The translations under genes were made by a program, and so were the position numbers. Under the pieces are notes generated by a model that saw nothing but the letters and a program-made list of their open reading frames with translations, was not told the DNA's origin and did not search any database. Shown piece after piece: positions 53,793-62,329 of a stretch of 64,000 nt of DNA (position 1 is its first letter; every line of letters begins with the position of its first letter). Source of the DNA: Streptomyces sp. 3214.6 (lineage in GTDB: Bacteria; Actinomycetota; Actinomycetes; Streptomycetales; Streptomycetaceae); contig NZ_LT670819.1 of assembly GCF_900129855.1 (NCBI RefSeq), positions 4,092,001 to 4,156,000 of the forward strand, given 5' to 3'.

Positions 53793-56290
53793 GCCTCCAC
53801 CTCCTTGGGGGCGGCGGCGGACGTCGCCGGGCCGATACTGACGAGGGAGCCGGGCGTGGCCCCGGCGTCGGAGGCGACGCCCCGGCCGGTGGAGTTCAGC
53901 GGGAGCCAGACCACCCGGTCGGGCATCTCGGTGATCTGCAGCGGAAGTTCAACCACCCCGGCGGGTCCGGTCACGGCGAGGACGTCGCCGTCCTTGACGC
54001 CCGCCTCGGCGGCCGTGGCGGCCGACACACGCGCGCGTGCGGCGTGCCGGGTCCCGGCGAGCGCTTCGTCGCCCTGCTGGAGGACACCCTGGTCGAGCAG
54101 CAGGCGGTGCCCGGCGAGAACGGCCTCCCCGGCGGCGGGCCGCGGCAACTGCGCCGCGGCTTCCACGGGTTCGGTGGCCCGGGGGCCGTCCCAGGCGCCG
54201 AGCCGGTCGAGCTCCGCGCGCGCGGTGCGCAGGTCCGGCAGGCCGAGGTGGACGTCCATGGCGTCGGCGATCATCTGCAGCACGCGCGCGTCCCCGGGCG
54301 CGAGACGGCGGGTCATCTGGTCGGGCTTCAGGGCCGCCTCGAAGAAGCGGACCCGGCCCTCCCAGTTCAGGAAGGCGCCCGCCTTCTCGGCGACCGCGGC
54401 CACCGGCAGGACGACGTCGGCGTGCTCGGTGACCTCACCGGGCCGCAGCTCCAGCGACACCACGAAGCCGGCCTCGGCCAGCGCCTCACGCGCGCGTGCC
54501 GGGTCGGGCAGGTCCGCGACCTCGACGCCCGCGACGAGCAGCGCCTGAAGCTCCCCGGACGCGGCGGCCTCGATGATCTGCCCGGTGTCCCGGCCGTAGC
54601 GGTGCGGGAGTTCGGCCAGCCCCCAGGCCGCGGCGACCTCCTCACGCGCGCGTGGGTCGGTGGCCGGACGACCGCCCGGCAGCAGCGACGGCAGCGCACC
54701 CGCCTCGATCGCGCCCCGCTCGCCCGCCCGGCGCGGAATCCACGCCAACCGGGCGCCGGTGGCCGAGGAGGCCCGCACCGCGGCGGTGAGACCGCCGGCC
54801 ACACGGGCCAGCCGCTCTCCGACGACGATCACCGCGCCGTCGGCCCGCAGCGCCTCGGCGGCCTTGGCGCCCCCGGTCTCCAGGCCGACACCGCTCGCCA
54901 GCGCGTCCAGCCACTCCGTCTCGGTGCCCGGAGCGGCCGGCAGCAGCGTGCCGCCCGCCTTCTCCAGTCCCCGGGTGGCGTGCGTGGCCAGCGAGAACAC
55001 CCGCTGCCCGTGACCCCGCCAGGCCTTGCGCAGCCGCAGGAAGACACCGGGCGCCTCCTCCTCCGACTCGAACCCGACGAGCAGGACGGCGGGCGCCTTC
55101 TCCAGGGAGGTGTACGTGACTCCCGTACCGTCGAGGTCACGGCCGCGGCCGGCGACGCGGGCGGCCAGGAAGTCGGCCTCCTCGCCGCTGTGCACGCGCG
55201 CGCGGAAGTCGATGTCGTTGGTGTCGAGCGCCACGCGCGCGAACTTGCTGTACGCGTAGGCGTCCTCGATGGTGAGCCGGCCGCCGGTCAGGACGCCGGT
55301 CCTGCCGCGCGACGCCAGCAGTCCCTGAGCCGCGATCTGCAAGGCCTCCGGCCAGGAAGCCGGTACGAGGTCCCCCTCGGCGTTGCGCACCAGAGGCGTT
55401 TCGAGCCGGTCCCGCGCTTGCGCATACCGGAACGCGAACCGCCCCTTGTCGCAGATCCACTCCTCGTTGACCTCGGGGTCGTTGGCGGCCAGGCGCCGCA
55501 TGACCTTGCCGCGCCGGTGGTCGGTGCGCGTGGCGCAGCCGCCGGAGCAGTGCTCGCAGACCGAGGGCGAGGAGACCAGGTCGAAGGGCCGGGAGCGGAA
55601 TCGGTACGCCGCAGAGGTCAGCGCGCCGACCGGGCAGATCTGGATGGTGTTGCCGGAGAAGTACGACTCGAAGGGATCGCCCTCTCCGGTCCCCACCTGC
55701 TGCAGCGCGCCGCGCTCGATGAGCTCGATCATCGGGTCGCCCGCCACCTGGTTGGAGAACCGGGTGCAGCGGGCACACAGCACGCACCGCTCACGGTCGA
55801 GCAGCACCTGCGTGGAGATCGGGACCGGCTTCTCGTAGGTCCGCTTGCGCCCCTCGAAGCGGGACTCGGCCTGGCCGTGCGACATGGCCTGGTTCTGCAG
55901 GGGGCACTCGCCGCCCTTGTCGCAGACCGGGCAGTCCAGCGGGTGGTTGATGAGGAGCAGCTCCATCACACCGTGCTGAGCCTTCTCGGCCACGGGTGAC
56001 GTGAGGTGGGTCTTCACGACCATGCCGTCCGTACACGTGATCGTGCAGGACGCCATGGGCTTGCGCTGGCCCTCGACCTCGACGATGCACTGCCGGCACG
56101 CGCCGGCCGGGTCGAGGAGAGGATGGTCGCAGAAGCGGGGGATCTCGATGCCGAGTTGTTCGGCGGCCCGGATGACCAGGGTGCCCTTGGGCACGCTGAT
56201 CTCGGCGCCGTCGATCGTCAGCGTCACGAGATCTTCCGGCGGGACCGCTGCCTCGCCGCCCCCGGAGGGAGCGCTGGTGGTCACCGTCAT
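53789..56290 (-). CDS. nuoG: NADH-quinone oxidoreductase subunit G
   Basis: 833 residues. The N-terminal ferredoxin-like [2Fe-2S] site is RFCDHPLLDPAGACRQCIVE. The [4Fe-4S] ligands are HPLDCPVCDKGGECPLQNQ and CVLCARCTRFSNQ. The molybdopterin-oxidoreductase-like domain has its own Cys motif (CEHCSGGCATRT). The C-terminal half is Ala-rich and lacks obvious Mo-binding residues, as usual for NuoG. ATG 56290 overlaps nuoF by 4 nt. It conducts electrons from NuoF to the NuoI/B chain. Confidence 0.96.
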   Translation of the reverse strand: MTVTTSAPSGGGEAAVPPEDLVTLTIDGAEISVPKGTLVIRAAEQLGIEIPRFCDHPLLDPAGACRQCIVEVEGQRKPMASCTITCTDGMVVKTHLTSPVAEKAQHGVMELLLINHPLDCPVCDKGGECPLQNQAMSHGQAESRFEGRKRTYEKPVPISTQVLLDRERCVLCARCTRFSNQVAGDPMIELIERGALQQVGTGEGDPFESYFSGNTIQICPVGALTSAAYRFRSRPFDLVSSPSVCEHCSGGCATRTDHRRGKVMRRLAANDPEVNEEWICDKGRFAFRYAQARDRLETPLVRNAEGDLVPASWPEALQIAAQGLLASRGRTGVLTGGRLTIEDAYAYSKFARVALDTNDIDFRARVHSGEEADFLAARVAGRGRDLDGTGVTYTSLEKAPAVLLVGFESEEEAPGVFLRLRKAWRGHGQRVFSLATHATRGLEKAGGTLLPAAPGTETEWLDALASGVGLETGGAKAAEALRADGAVIVVGERLARVAGGLTAAVRASSATGARLAWIPRRAGERGAIEAGALPSLLPGGRPATDPRAREEVAAAWGLAELPHRYGRDTGQIIEAAASGELQALLVAGVEVADLPDPARAREALAEAGFVVSLELRPGEVTEHADVVLPVAAVAEKAGAFLNWEGRVRFFEAALKPDQMTRRLAPGDARVLQMIADAMDVHLGLPDLRTARAELDRLGAWDGPRATEPVEAAAQLPRPAAGEAVLAGHRLLLDQGVLQQGDEALAGTRHAARARVSAATAAEAGVKDGDVLAVTGPAGVVELPLQITEMPDRVVWLPLNSTGRGVASDAGATPGSLVSIGPATSAAAPKEVEA

Positions 56291-57636
56291 GCGTTCACCT
56301 CCGTGTGCTGGTCCGCCCAGGCCGTCGACCTGGCGGGGTCGAAGGGGCAGCCTCGGCCCGTGATGTGCTCCTCGTACTCCTCGCGGAAGTACTTGAGCGA
56401 GGAGAAGATCGGCGAGGCGGCGCCGTCGCCGAGGGCGCAGAAGGACTTGCCGTTGATGTTGTCGGCGATGTCGTTGAGCTTGTCGAGATCGGACAGGGCG
56501 CCCTTGCCGGCCTCGATGTCCCGCAGCAACTGCACGAGCCAGTAGGTGCCTTCGCGGCACGGTGTGCACTTTCCGCAGGACTCGTGGGCGTAGAACTCGG
56601 TCCAGCGGGTCACGGCGCGCACGACGCAGGTCGTTTCGTCGAAGCACTGCAGGGCTTTGGTGCCGAGCATGGAGCCGGCGGCGCCCACCCCTTCGTAGTC
56701 GAGAGGGACGTCGAGGTGTTCGTCGGTGAACATCGGCGTCGAGGAGCCGCCCGGCGTCCAGAACTTGAGCCGGTGCCCGGGTCGCATGCCGCCGCTCATC
56801 TCGAGGAGTTGGCGCAGGGTGATGCCGAGCGGGGCCTCGTACTGGCCGGGGCTGGCGACATGGCCGCTGAGCGAGTAGAGCGTGAAGCCGGGGGACTTCT
56901 CGCTTCCCATCGACCTGAACCATTCCTTGCCTTTTTGCAGGATGGCGGGAACTGACGCGATCGACTCGACGTTATTCACCACAGTCGGGCACGCATAGAG
57001 GCCCGCGACCGCAGGAAAGGGGGGACGGAGCCGCGGTTGACCACGGCGGCCTTCGAGCGAGTCGAGCAGCGCGGTCTCCTCACCGCAGATGTACGCGCCG
57101 GCGCCGGCGTGGACGGTGAGTTCGAGGTCGAGTCCGCTGCCCAGGATGTTCTCGCCGAGGTAGCCCGCCGCGTAGGCCTCGCGCACGGCCTCGTGCAACC
57201 GCCGCAGCACAGGGACGACTTCACCACGCAGATAGATGAAGGCATGAGACGACCTGATGGCATAACACGCGATCACAATGCCCTCGATGAGGCTATGCGG
57301 GTTCGCGAAGAGGAGCGGGATGTCCTTGCAGGTCCCGGGCTCCGATTCGTCGGCGTTGACAACTAGATAGTGCGGCTTTCCATCCCCCTGGGGAATGAAC
57401 TGCCATTTCATTCCCGTCGGGAATCCCGCGCCGCCCCGCCCACGCAGACCGGAGTCCTTGACGTACGCGATGAGGTCGTCCGGCGACATGGCGAGCGCCT
57501 TGCGCAGGCCCTCGTATCCCTCGTGCCTTCGGTAGACGTCCAGACTCCAGGACCTGTCCTCGTCCCAGAAGGCCGACAGCACGGGTGCGAGCAGCTTCTC
57601 GGGGCTGCTGCCTTTCAGTTCGGGTGCCAAGGTCAT
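56287..57636 (-). CDS. nuoF: NADH-quinone oxidoreductase subunit F (NADH/FMN site)
   Basis: 449 residues. The NADH motif is GLRGRGGAGFPTGMKW, the FMN region VVNADESEPGTCKD and GAGAYICGEETALLDSLEG, and the N3 [4Fe-4S] ligands are ESCGKCTPCREG plus a downstream Cys in ITGRGCPFD-like context. It accepts hydride from NADH. ATG 57636 shares one base with the nuoE stop (TGATG). Confidence 0.96.
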   Translation of the reverse strand: MTLAPELKGSSPEKLLAPVLSAFWDEDRSWSLDVYRRHEGYEGLRKALAMSPDDLIAYVKDSGLRGRGGAGFPTGMKWQFIPQGDGKPHYLVVNADESEPGTCKDIPLLFANPHSLIEGIVIACYAIRSSHAFIYLRGEVVPVLRRLHEAVREAYAAGYLGENILGSGLDLELTVHAGAGAYICGEETALLDSLEGRRGQPRLRPPFPAVAGLYACPTVVNNVESIASVPAILQKGKEWFRSMGSEKSPGFTLYSLSGHVASPGQYEAPLGITLRQLLEMSGGMRPGHRLKFWTPGGSSTPMFTDEHLDVPLDYEGVGAAGSMLGTKALQCFDETTCVVRAVTRWTEFYAHESCGKCTPCREGTYWLVQLLRDIEAGKGALSDLDKLNDIADNINGKSFCALGDGAASPIFSSLKYFREEYEEHITGRGCPFDPARSTAWADQHTEVNA

Positions 57637-58508
57637 CACTCCCCCTCCTCGGCGGTAGGCCCTGCCGGGTGGGCTGGGTCGGAGGCCGACGTGTCCTGCG
57701 GCGCATCGTGCGAACTCAGGTGCTCGGTGGGCGACGGCTCGTGCACCGCCCGGTCCTGCGGCTCGTCGTGCGGCCCGCCGTCCCGCGGGTGGACCACGCG
57801 CGCGGGTGCGGTCTCTCCCCTTGCCAGGCGAAGACCCACCAGCGACGCCGGTCCCGCACTGCCGCTCGCCTCGACAGCGCCGTCCCGCTCGTCGGGGAAG
57901 CCCGCCAGGATCCGGGCGGTCTCCTTGAAGGTGCACAGCGGCGCACCGCGCGTCGGCGAGACCGTGCGTCCGGTCCGCAGGTCGTCCACCAGGCGCTTGG
58001 CGCTCTGCACGGTCTGGTTGTCGAAGAACTCCCAGTTGACCATCACGACCGGCGCGAAGTCGCAGGCCGCGTTGCACTCAATGTGCTCCAGAGTGATCTT
58101 TCCGTCGTCGGTGGTCTCACCGTTGCCGACACCCAGGTACTCCTGGAGCTCCTCGAAGATCGCGTCGCCGCCCATCACCGCGCACAGCGTGTTGGTACAG
58201 ACACCCAGCTGATAGTCACCGCTGGGACGGCGCCGGTACATGGTGTAGAAGGTGGCGACCGCGGTGACCTCGGCCGTGGTCAGGCCCAGCACGTCCGCGC
58301 AGAACCGCATCCCGGTGCGTGTGACGTGACCCTCCTCCGCCTGCACGAGGTGCAGCAACGGCAGGAGCGCGGACCGGGAGTCGGGGTAGCGGGCGATGAT
58401 CTCGCGCGCGTCCGCCTCCAGCCGGGCTCGGACGTCGTCCGGGTAGGCGGGCGCGGGCAGTTCGGGCATGCCCAGGCTGACGCCCTGCTCGGAAGAAGAG
58501 GTGGTCAC
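57636..58508 (-). CDS. nuoE: NADH-quinone oxidoreductase subunit E, with long C-terminal tail
   Basis: 290 residues. The [2Fe-2S] thioredoxin-like domain covers about 20-200, with ligands Cys104/Cys109 (CTNTLC) and Cys145/Cys149 (CNAAC). The tail from about 205 to 290 is rich in Pro, His, Glu and Asp and is predicted disordered; E. coli NuoE is only about 166 residues. GTG 58508 overlaps the nuoD stop (GTGA). The function of the tail is unknown. Confidence 0.95.
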   Translation of the reverse strand: MTTSSSEQGVSLGMPELPAPAYPDDVRARLEADAREIIARYPDSRSALLPLLHLVQAEEGHVTRTGMRFCADVLGLTTAEVTAVATFYTMYRRRPSGDYQLGVCTNTLCAVMGGDAIFEELQEYLGVGNGETTDDGKITLEHIECNAACDFAPVVMVNWEFFDNQTVQSAKRLVDDLRTGRTVSPTRGAPLCTFKETARILAGFPDERDGAVEASGSAGPASLVGLRLARGETAPARVVHPRDGGPHDEPQDRAVHEPSPTEHLSSHDAPQDTSASDPAHPAGPTAEEGE

Positions 58509-59845
58509 CGGTCGACGCCTCCCATCACGGGGTCGATGGACGCGACGGCGACGATGACGTCGGCGACCTGGCCGCCTTCGCACATCGCCGCCATGGCCTG
58601 CAGATTGGTGAAGGACGGATCCCGGAAGTGGACCCGGTAGGGGCGGGTGCCTCCGTCGGAGACGGCGTGTACCCCGAGTTCGCCCTTGGGCGACTCGACC
58701 GCCGCGTACGCCTGTCCCGGCGGGACGCGGAAACCCTCCGTGACCAGCTTGAAGTGGTGGATCAGGGCCTCCATCGAGGTGCCCATGATCTTCTTGATGT
58801 GGTCGAGGGAGTTGCCGAGACCGTCGGGGCCCAGGGCGAGCTGGGCGGGCCAGGCGATCTTCCGGTCGGCGACCATGACCGGGCCGGGCTGCAGCCGGTC
58901 CAGGCACTGCTCGACGATCCTGAGCGACTGGCGCATCTCCTCCAGGCGGATGAGGAAGCGGCCGTAGGAGTCGCAGGAGTCGGCGGTCGGGACGTCGAAG
59001 TCGTACGTCTCGTAGTCGCAGTACGGCTGCGCCTTGCGCAGGTCGTGCGGGAGGCCGGTGGAGCGCAGGATCGGGCCGGTGGCGCCGAGGGCCATGCAGC
59101 CGGAAAGGTCGAGATAGCCGACGTCCTGCATACGGGCCTTGAAGATGGGGTTCCCGGTGGCGAGCTTGTCGTACTCGGGGAGGTTCTTCTTCATCTTCTT
59201 GACGAACTCGCGGATCTGGTCCACCGCGCCGGGCGGCAGGTCCTGGGCGAGTCCGCCGGGGCGGATGTACGCGTGGTTCATCCGGAGGCCCGTGATGAGC
59301 TCGTAGATGTCGAGAATCATTTCACGATCACGGAATCCGTAGATCATGATCGTGGTGGCGCCGAGCTCCATGCCGCCGGTGGCGATGCACACCAGATGGG
59401 AGGACATCCGGTTCAGCTCCATCAGGAGCACCCGGATGATCTTGGCTCGCTCGGTGATCTGGTCCTCGATGCCGAGGAGCTTCTCGACGGCGAGACAGTA
59501 GGCGGTCTCGTTGAAGAAGGACGTCAGGTAATCCATGCGCGTCACGAACGTGGTGCCCTGCGTCCACGTGCGGTACTCGAGGTTCTTCTCGATGCCGGTG
59601 TGGAGGTAGCCGATGCCGCAGCGGGCCTCGGTGACCGTCTCGCCCTCGATCTCCAGGATGAGGCGGAGCACTCCGTGGGTGGACGGGTGCTGCGGCCCCA
59701 TGTTGACGACGATGCGCTCGTCGTCGGCGCGGGCCGCGGACTGGACGACCTCGTCCCAGTCGCCACCGGTGACCGTGTACACGGTGCCCTCGGTGGTCTC
59801 GCGCGCCGAAGCGGCAGAGGCCGCGGATGCTGACTGCGTGCTCAC
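58505..59845 (-). CDS. nuoD: NADH-quinone oxidoreductase subunit D
   Basis: 446 residues, 49-kDa subunit that forms the quinone pocket with NuoB. NMGPQHPSTHGVLRLILEI includes the conserved His near the quinone head group. The remainder matches the NiFe-hydrogenase large-subunit-like fold (YLHTGIEKNLEYRTWTQG, GELGVHAVSDGGTRPYR). There is a 40-residue Ser/Ala/Thr-rich N-terminal tail. GTG 59845 overlaps the nuoC stop. Confidence 0.96.
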   Translation of the reverse strand: MSTQSASAASAASARETTEGTVYTVTGGDWDEVVQSAARADDERIVVNMGPQHPSTHGVLRLILEIEGETVTEARCGIGYLHTGIEKNLEYRTWTQGTTFVTRMDYLTSFFNETAYCLAVEKLLGIEDQITERAKIIRVLLMELNRMSSHLVCIATGGMELGATTIMIYGFRDREMILDIYELITGLRMNHAYIRPGGLAQDLPPGAVDQIREFVKKMKKNLPEYDKLATGNPIFKARMQDVGYLDLSGCMALGATGPILRSTGLPHDLRKAQPYCDYETYDFDVPTADSCDSYGRFLIRLEEMRQSLRIVEQCLDRLQPGPVMVADRKIAWPAQLALGPDGLGNSLDHIKKIMGTSMEALIHHFKLVTEGFRVPPGQAYAAVESPKGELGVHAVSDGGTRPYRVHFRDPSFTNLQAMAAMCEGGQVADVIVAVASIDPVMGGVDR

Positions 59846-60651
59846 GAGTACGACCTCCGCTGGTCCGGAGCCGGGATCTGGGCGCCCTTGTACTCGACGG
59901 GGATGCCGCCGAGGGGGTAGTCCTTGCGCTGCGGGTGGCCCTGCCAGTCGTCCGGCATCATGATCCGCGTCAGGGCCGGGTGACCGTCGAAGACGATCCC
60001 GAAGAAGTCGTAGGTCTCGCGCTCGTGCCAGTCGTTGGTCGGATACACGGAGACCAGGGACGGGATGTGCGGGTCGGCGTCCGGGGCGCTGACTTCGAGG
60101 CGGATCAGCCGATTGTGGGTGATCGAGCGCAGGTGGTAGACGGCGTGCAGCTCGCGGCCCTTGTCGTTCGGGTAGTGCACGGCGCTGACGCCGGTGCAGA
60201 GCTCGAAACGCAGGGCCGGGTCGTCGCGCAGGGTTCGGGCGACGCGCAGCAGGTGCTCGCGCTCGATGTGGAAGGTGAGCTCGTCGCGGTCGACGATCGT
60301 CTTCTCGATCGCGTTCTCGGGGAGGAGGCCCTGCTCCTCCAGTGCGCCCTCGAGTTCGTCGGCGACCTCGTCGAACCAGCCGCCGTAGGGCCGGCTCGCC
60401 GCCCCTGGGAGCCGGATCGAGCGGACCAGGCCGCCGTAGCCGGAGGTGTCGCCGCCGTTGTCGGCTCCGAACATGCCGCGCTGGACGCGAACCTCCTCGC
60501 CGCCCTGGCCGCGCTGGCCGGGGAGGTTGGAGGCGGAGAGATCCTTCTCGGGGTTGACCCCGTTCGAGCCGTTCGACCCGTTCACGCCGTTCGAGCCGTT
60601 CACCCCGTTCGAGGAGCCGTTCGCGCCATGGGTGCCGTTCGCGTCGCTCAC
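59842..60651 (-). CDS. nuoC: NADH-quinone oxidoreductase subunit C
   Basis: 269 residues. The 30-kDa domain is at the C-terminus (AVYHLRSITHNRLIRLEV, WHERETYDFFGIVFDGHP, DWQGHPQRKDYPLGG). The N-terminus carries an Asn/Gly/Val/Ser repeat (NGVNGSNGVNGSNG) encoded by 9-bp units (60550-60620). GTG 60651 overlaps the nuoB stop (GTGA). C is separate from D, as in other actinobacteria. Confidence 0.95.
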   Translation of the reverse strand: MSDANGTHGANGSSNGVNGSNGVNGSNGSNGVNPEKDLSASNLPGQRGQGGEEVRVQRGMFGADNGGDTSGYGGLVRSIRLPGAASRPYGGWFDEVADELEGALEEQGLLPENAIEKTIVDRDELTFHIEREHLLRVARTLRDDPALRFELCTGVSAVHYPNDKGRELHAVYHLRSITHNRLIRLEVSAPDADPHIPSLVSVYPTNDWHERETYDFFGIVFDGHPALTRIMMPDDWQGHPQRKDYPLGGIPVEYKGAQIPAPDQRRSYS

Positions 60652-61202
60652 CGCAGCAGCCCCTTCATCTCGATCGTGGGCAGGGCCTTGAGCGCCGCTT
60701 CCTCCGCCTCGCGGGCCGCCTCTTCGGCGTTCACGCCCAGCTTGGAGTTCTGGATCTTGTGGTGGAGCTTGAGGATCGCGTCCATCAGCATCTCGGGGCG
60801 CGGCGGGCAGCCCGGGAGGTAGATGTCGACGGGGACGATGTGGTCGACGCCCTGGACGATCGCGTAGTTGTTGAACATGCCGCCCGAGGAGGCGCACACC
60901 CCCATGGAGATGACCCACTTCGGGTTGGGCATCTGGTCGTAGACCTGCCGGAGCACCGGCGCCATCTTCTGGCTGACCCGGCCCGCGACGATCATCAGGT
61001 CCGCCTGGCGGGGCGAACCTCGGAAGACCTCCATACCGAAGCGCGCCAGGTCGTAGCGGCCTGCGCCGGTGGTCATCATCTCGATGGCACAGCAGGCGAG
61101 GCCGAACGTGGCGGGGAAGACGGACGCCTTGCGCACCCAGCCCGCGGCCTGCTCGACGGTGGTCAGCAGGAAGCCGCTCGGCAGCTTTTCTTCGAGTCCC
61201 AT
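60648..61202 (-). CDS. nuoB: NADH-quinone oxidoreductase subunit B
   Basis: 184 residues. The N2 [4Fe-4S] ligands are Cys37/Cys38 (ATFGLACCAIEMM), Cys103 (GVCASSGG) and Cys132 (LPGCPPRPE); N2 passes electrons to menaquinone. ATG 61202 begins 13 nt after the nuoA stop. The tail is Glu/Ala-rich. Confidence 0.97.
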   Translation of the reverse strand: MGLEEKLPSGFLLTTVEQAAGWVRKASVFPATFGLACCAIEMMTTGAGRYDLARFGMEVFRGSPRQADLMIVAGRVSQKMAPVLRQVYDQMPNPKWVISMGVCASSGGMFNNYAIVQGVDHIVPVDIYLPGCPPRPEMLMDAILKLHHKIQNSKLGVNAEEAAREAEEAALKALPTIEMKGLLR

Positions 61203-61215
61203 GACTAAAGGCCCC

Positions 61216-61575
61216 TCAGTCCCATTCCAGGCCGCCGCGCCGCCATACGTACGCGTACGCGACGAAGACGGTGAGCACGAAGAGCAGCATCTCCACGAGC
61301 CCGAAGACACCCAGGGCGTCGAAGGTGACGGCCCAGGGGTAGAGGAAGACGATCTCGATGTCGAAGACGATGAAGAGCATCGCCGTCAGGTAGTACTTGA
61401 TGGGGAAGCGCCCGCCGCCGGCCGGCGTGGGGGTCGGCTCGATACCGCACTCGTAGGCCTCGAGCTTGGCGCGGTTGTACCGCTTCGGCCCGATCAGCGT
61501 GGCCATGACCACGGAGAAGATCGCAAAGCCTGCCCCGAGGGCTCCCAGTACGAGGATGGGCGCATACGCGTTCAC
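61216..61575 (-). CDS. nuoA: NADH-quinone oxidoreductase subunit A
   Basis: 119 residues with three helices. The loop KLEAYECGIEPTPTPAGG carries the conserved Glu/Cys pair, and AMLFIVFDIEIVFLYPWAV the membrane acidic residues. GTG 61575 is preceded by GAGGAG and GAGAGGAG. It is the first gene of the 14-gene operon; the Rex-type operator lies 108 nt upstream. Confidence 0.96.
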   Translation of the reverse strand: MNAYAPILVLGALGAGFAIFSVVMATLIGPKRYNRAKLEAYECGIEPTPTPAGGGRFPIKYYLTAMLFIVFDIEIVFLYPWAVTFDALGVFGLVEMLLFVLTVFVAYAYVWRRGGLEWD

Positions 61576-61682
61576 CGCTCCTCGCTCCTCTCAGTCGGCA
61601 CTGACTGCTGGCGATGGCATCGGACTCACGTCAGCCCCACCGGCCCCACGAACCCCGCCCGTCCCGGCGAAGATCGCGAACA

Positions 61683-61698
61683 TGTGAAGCAGGTCACA
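61683..61698. promoter_or_regulatory. Rex-type redox operator upstream of nuoA
   Basis: TGTGA-AGCAGG-TCACA is a perfect inverted repeat in 16 bp, fitting the Rex consensus TTGTGAAnnnnTTCACAA at most positions. Rex senses NADH/NAD+ and represses respiratory genes in Streptomyces. Its place about 108 nt before nuoA and just after a possible -10 fits repression. Confidence 0.75.
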
Positions 61699-61733
61699 AG
61701 CCCAACTGCCTCGCATCTTATGCCCGCCGCTCT

Positions 61734-61747
61734 GTGATCTGCGACAC
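61734..61747. promoter_or_regulatory. Crp-like binding site
   Basis: GTGATCTGCGACAC fits the GTG-N6-G-N-CAC pattern reported for Streptomyces Crp. It lies about 160 nt upstream of nuoA. Chance occurrence cannot be excluded. Confidence 0.35.
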
Positions 61748-61994
61748 GGGGTATTACACAAGCTTTGTGATCTCCACCACCTGACGAAGGATCATGAAGT
61801 CATATCAGCGGTGATCTTCGTACGCGAAGCGTCAGAGTGATCACAAGAAGTGACATTTTCGCTCGTCACCGCAGGCCGCGAAGGGCGTCTCAATATCAAG
61901 AAGCTTCCCTTGCATGCAAATTCGTGGTGGACGCGGCGTCCTGATAAAGGGCCGCGTTCACACATCAGGGGGAGCGCGGGACGGGGTGTGGACG

Positions 61995-62024
61995 GCTCGT
62001 GGACGCGTGCACGCGTTCACGAGC
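61995..62024. promoter_or_regulatory. 30-bp near-perfect palindrome
   Basis: GCTCGTGGACGCGT and ACGCGTTCACGAGC are 14-bp arms around GC with one mismatch. It contains two MluI-like ACGCGT cores. It is 306 nt before the NlpC/P60 start and 420 nt from nuoA. The right arm (ACGCGTTCACG) also recalls Rex half-sites. Confidence 0.55.
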
Positions 62025-62204
62025 GGAGGCGATCCCGCCGCATGCGCGAGACGCGGCCGCCGCGGTAACCGTTCCGTGACCTCCACCACATTCATGAGAG
62101 GCGCCTAAGAAGCGGGCTTGGCCAACGGTGTCGACCGGTGGTAGGTGCCGGGCAATCCGGGCGTAACGACGAAAGCCCATGATCACAGGCTTGATCACCT
62201 GCGT

Positions 62205-62222
62205 CCGTAATGTCCGTTACGG
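62205..62222. promoter_or_regulatory. Inverted repeat upstream of the NlpC/P60 gene
   Basis: CCGTAA-TGTCCG-TTACGG has perfect 6-bp arms, 107 nt before the assigned start. Two direct TGATCAC copies lie just upstream (62180-62197). Confidence 0.45.
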
Positions 62223-62329
62223 CGTCAATAAAGAACGCGAGGCAGGGGAATTGGGGCGTCGATTGAACAACTGTGGCGCAGCACACGTTTCTTGAAGGTA
62301 TGGAGGAGCCCCTGATACCGGTTGGACTC

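Larger units (their letters stand above)
61576..62329. other. 754-bp divergent control region between nuoA and the NlpC/P60 gene
   Basis: It holds a Rex-type site, a Crp-like site, a 30-bp palindrome, a second inverted repeat near the plus-strand gene and several GTGATC motifs (61734, 61765, 61836). A TAAGAT on the minus strand (near 61716-61721) may be the nuo -10, with the Rex site just downstream. No further gene was found. Confidence 0.65.
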
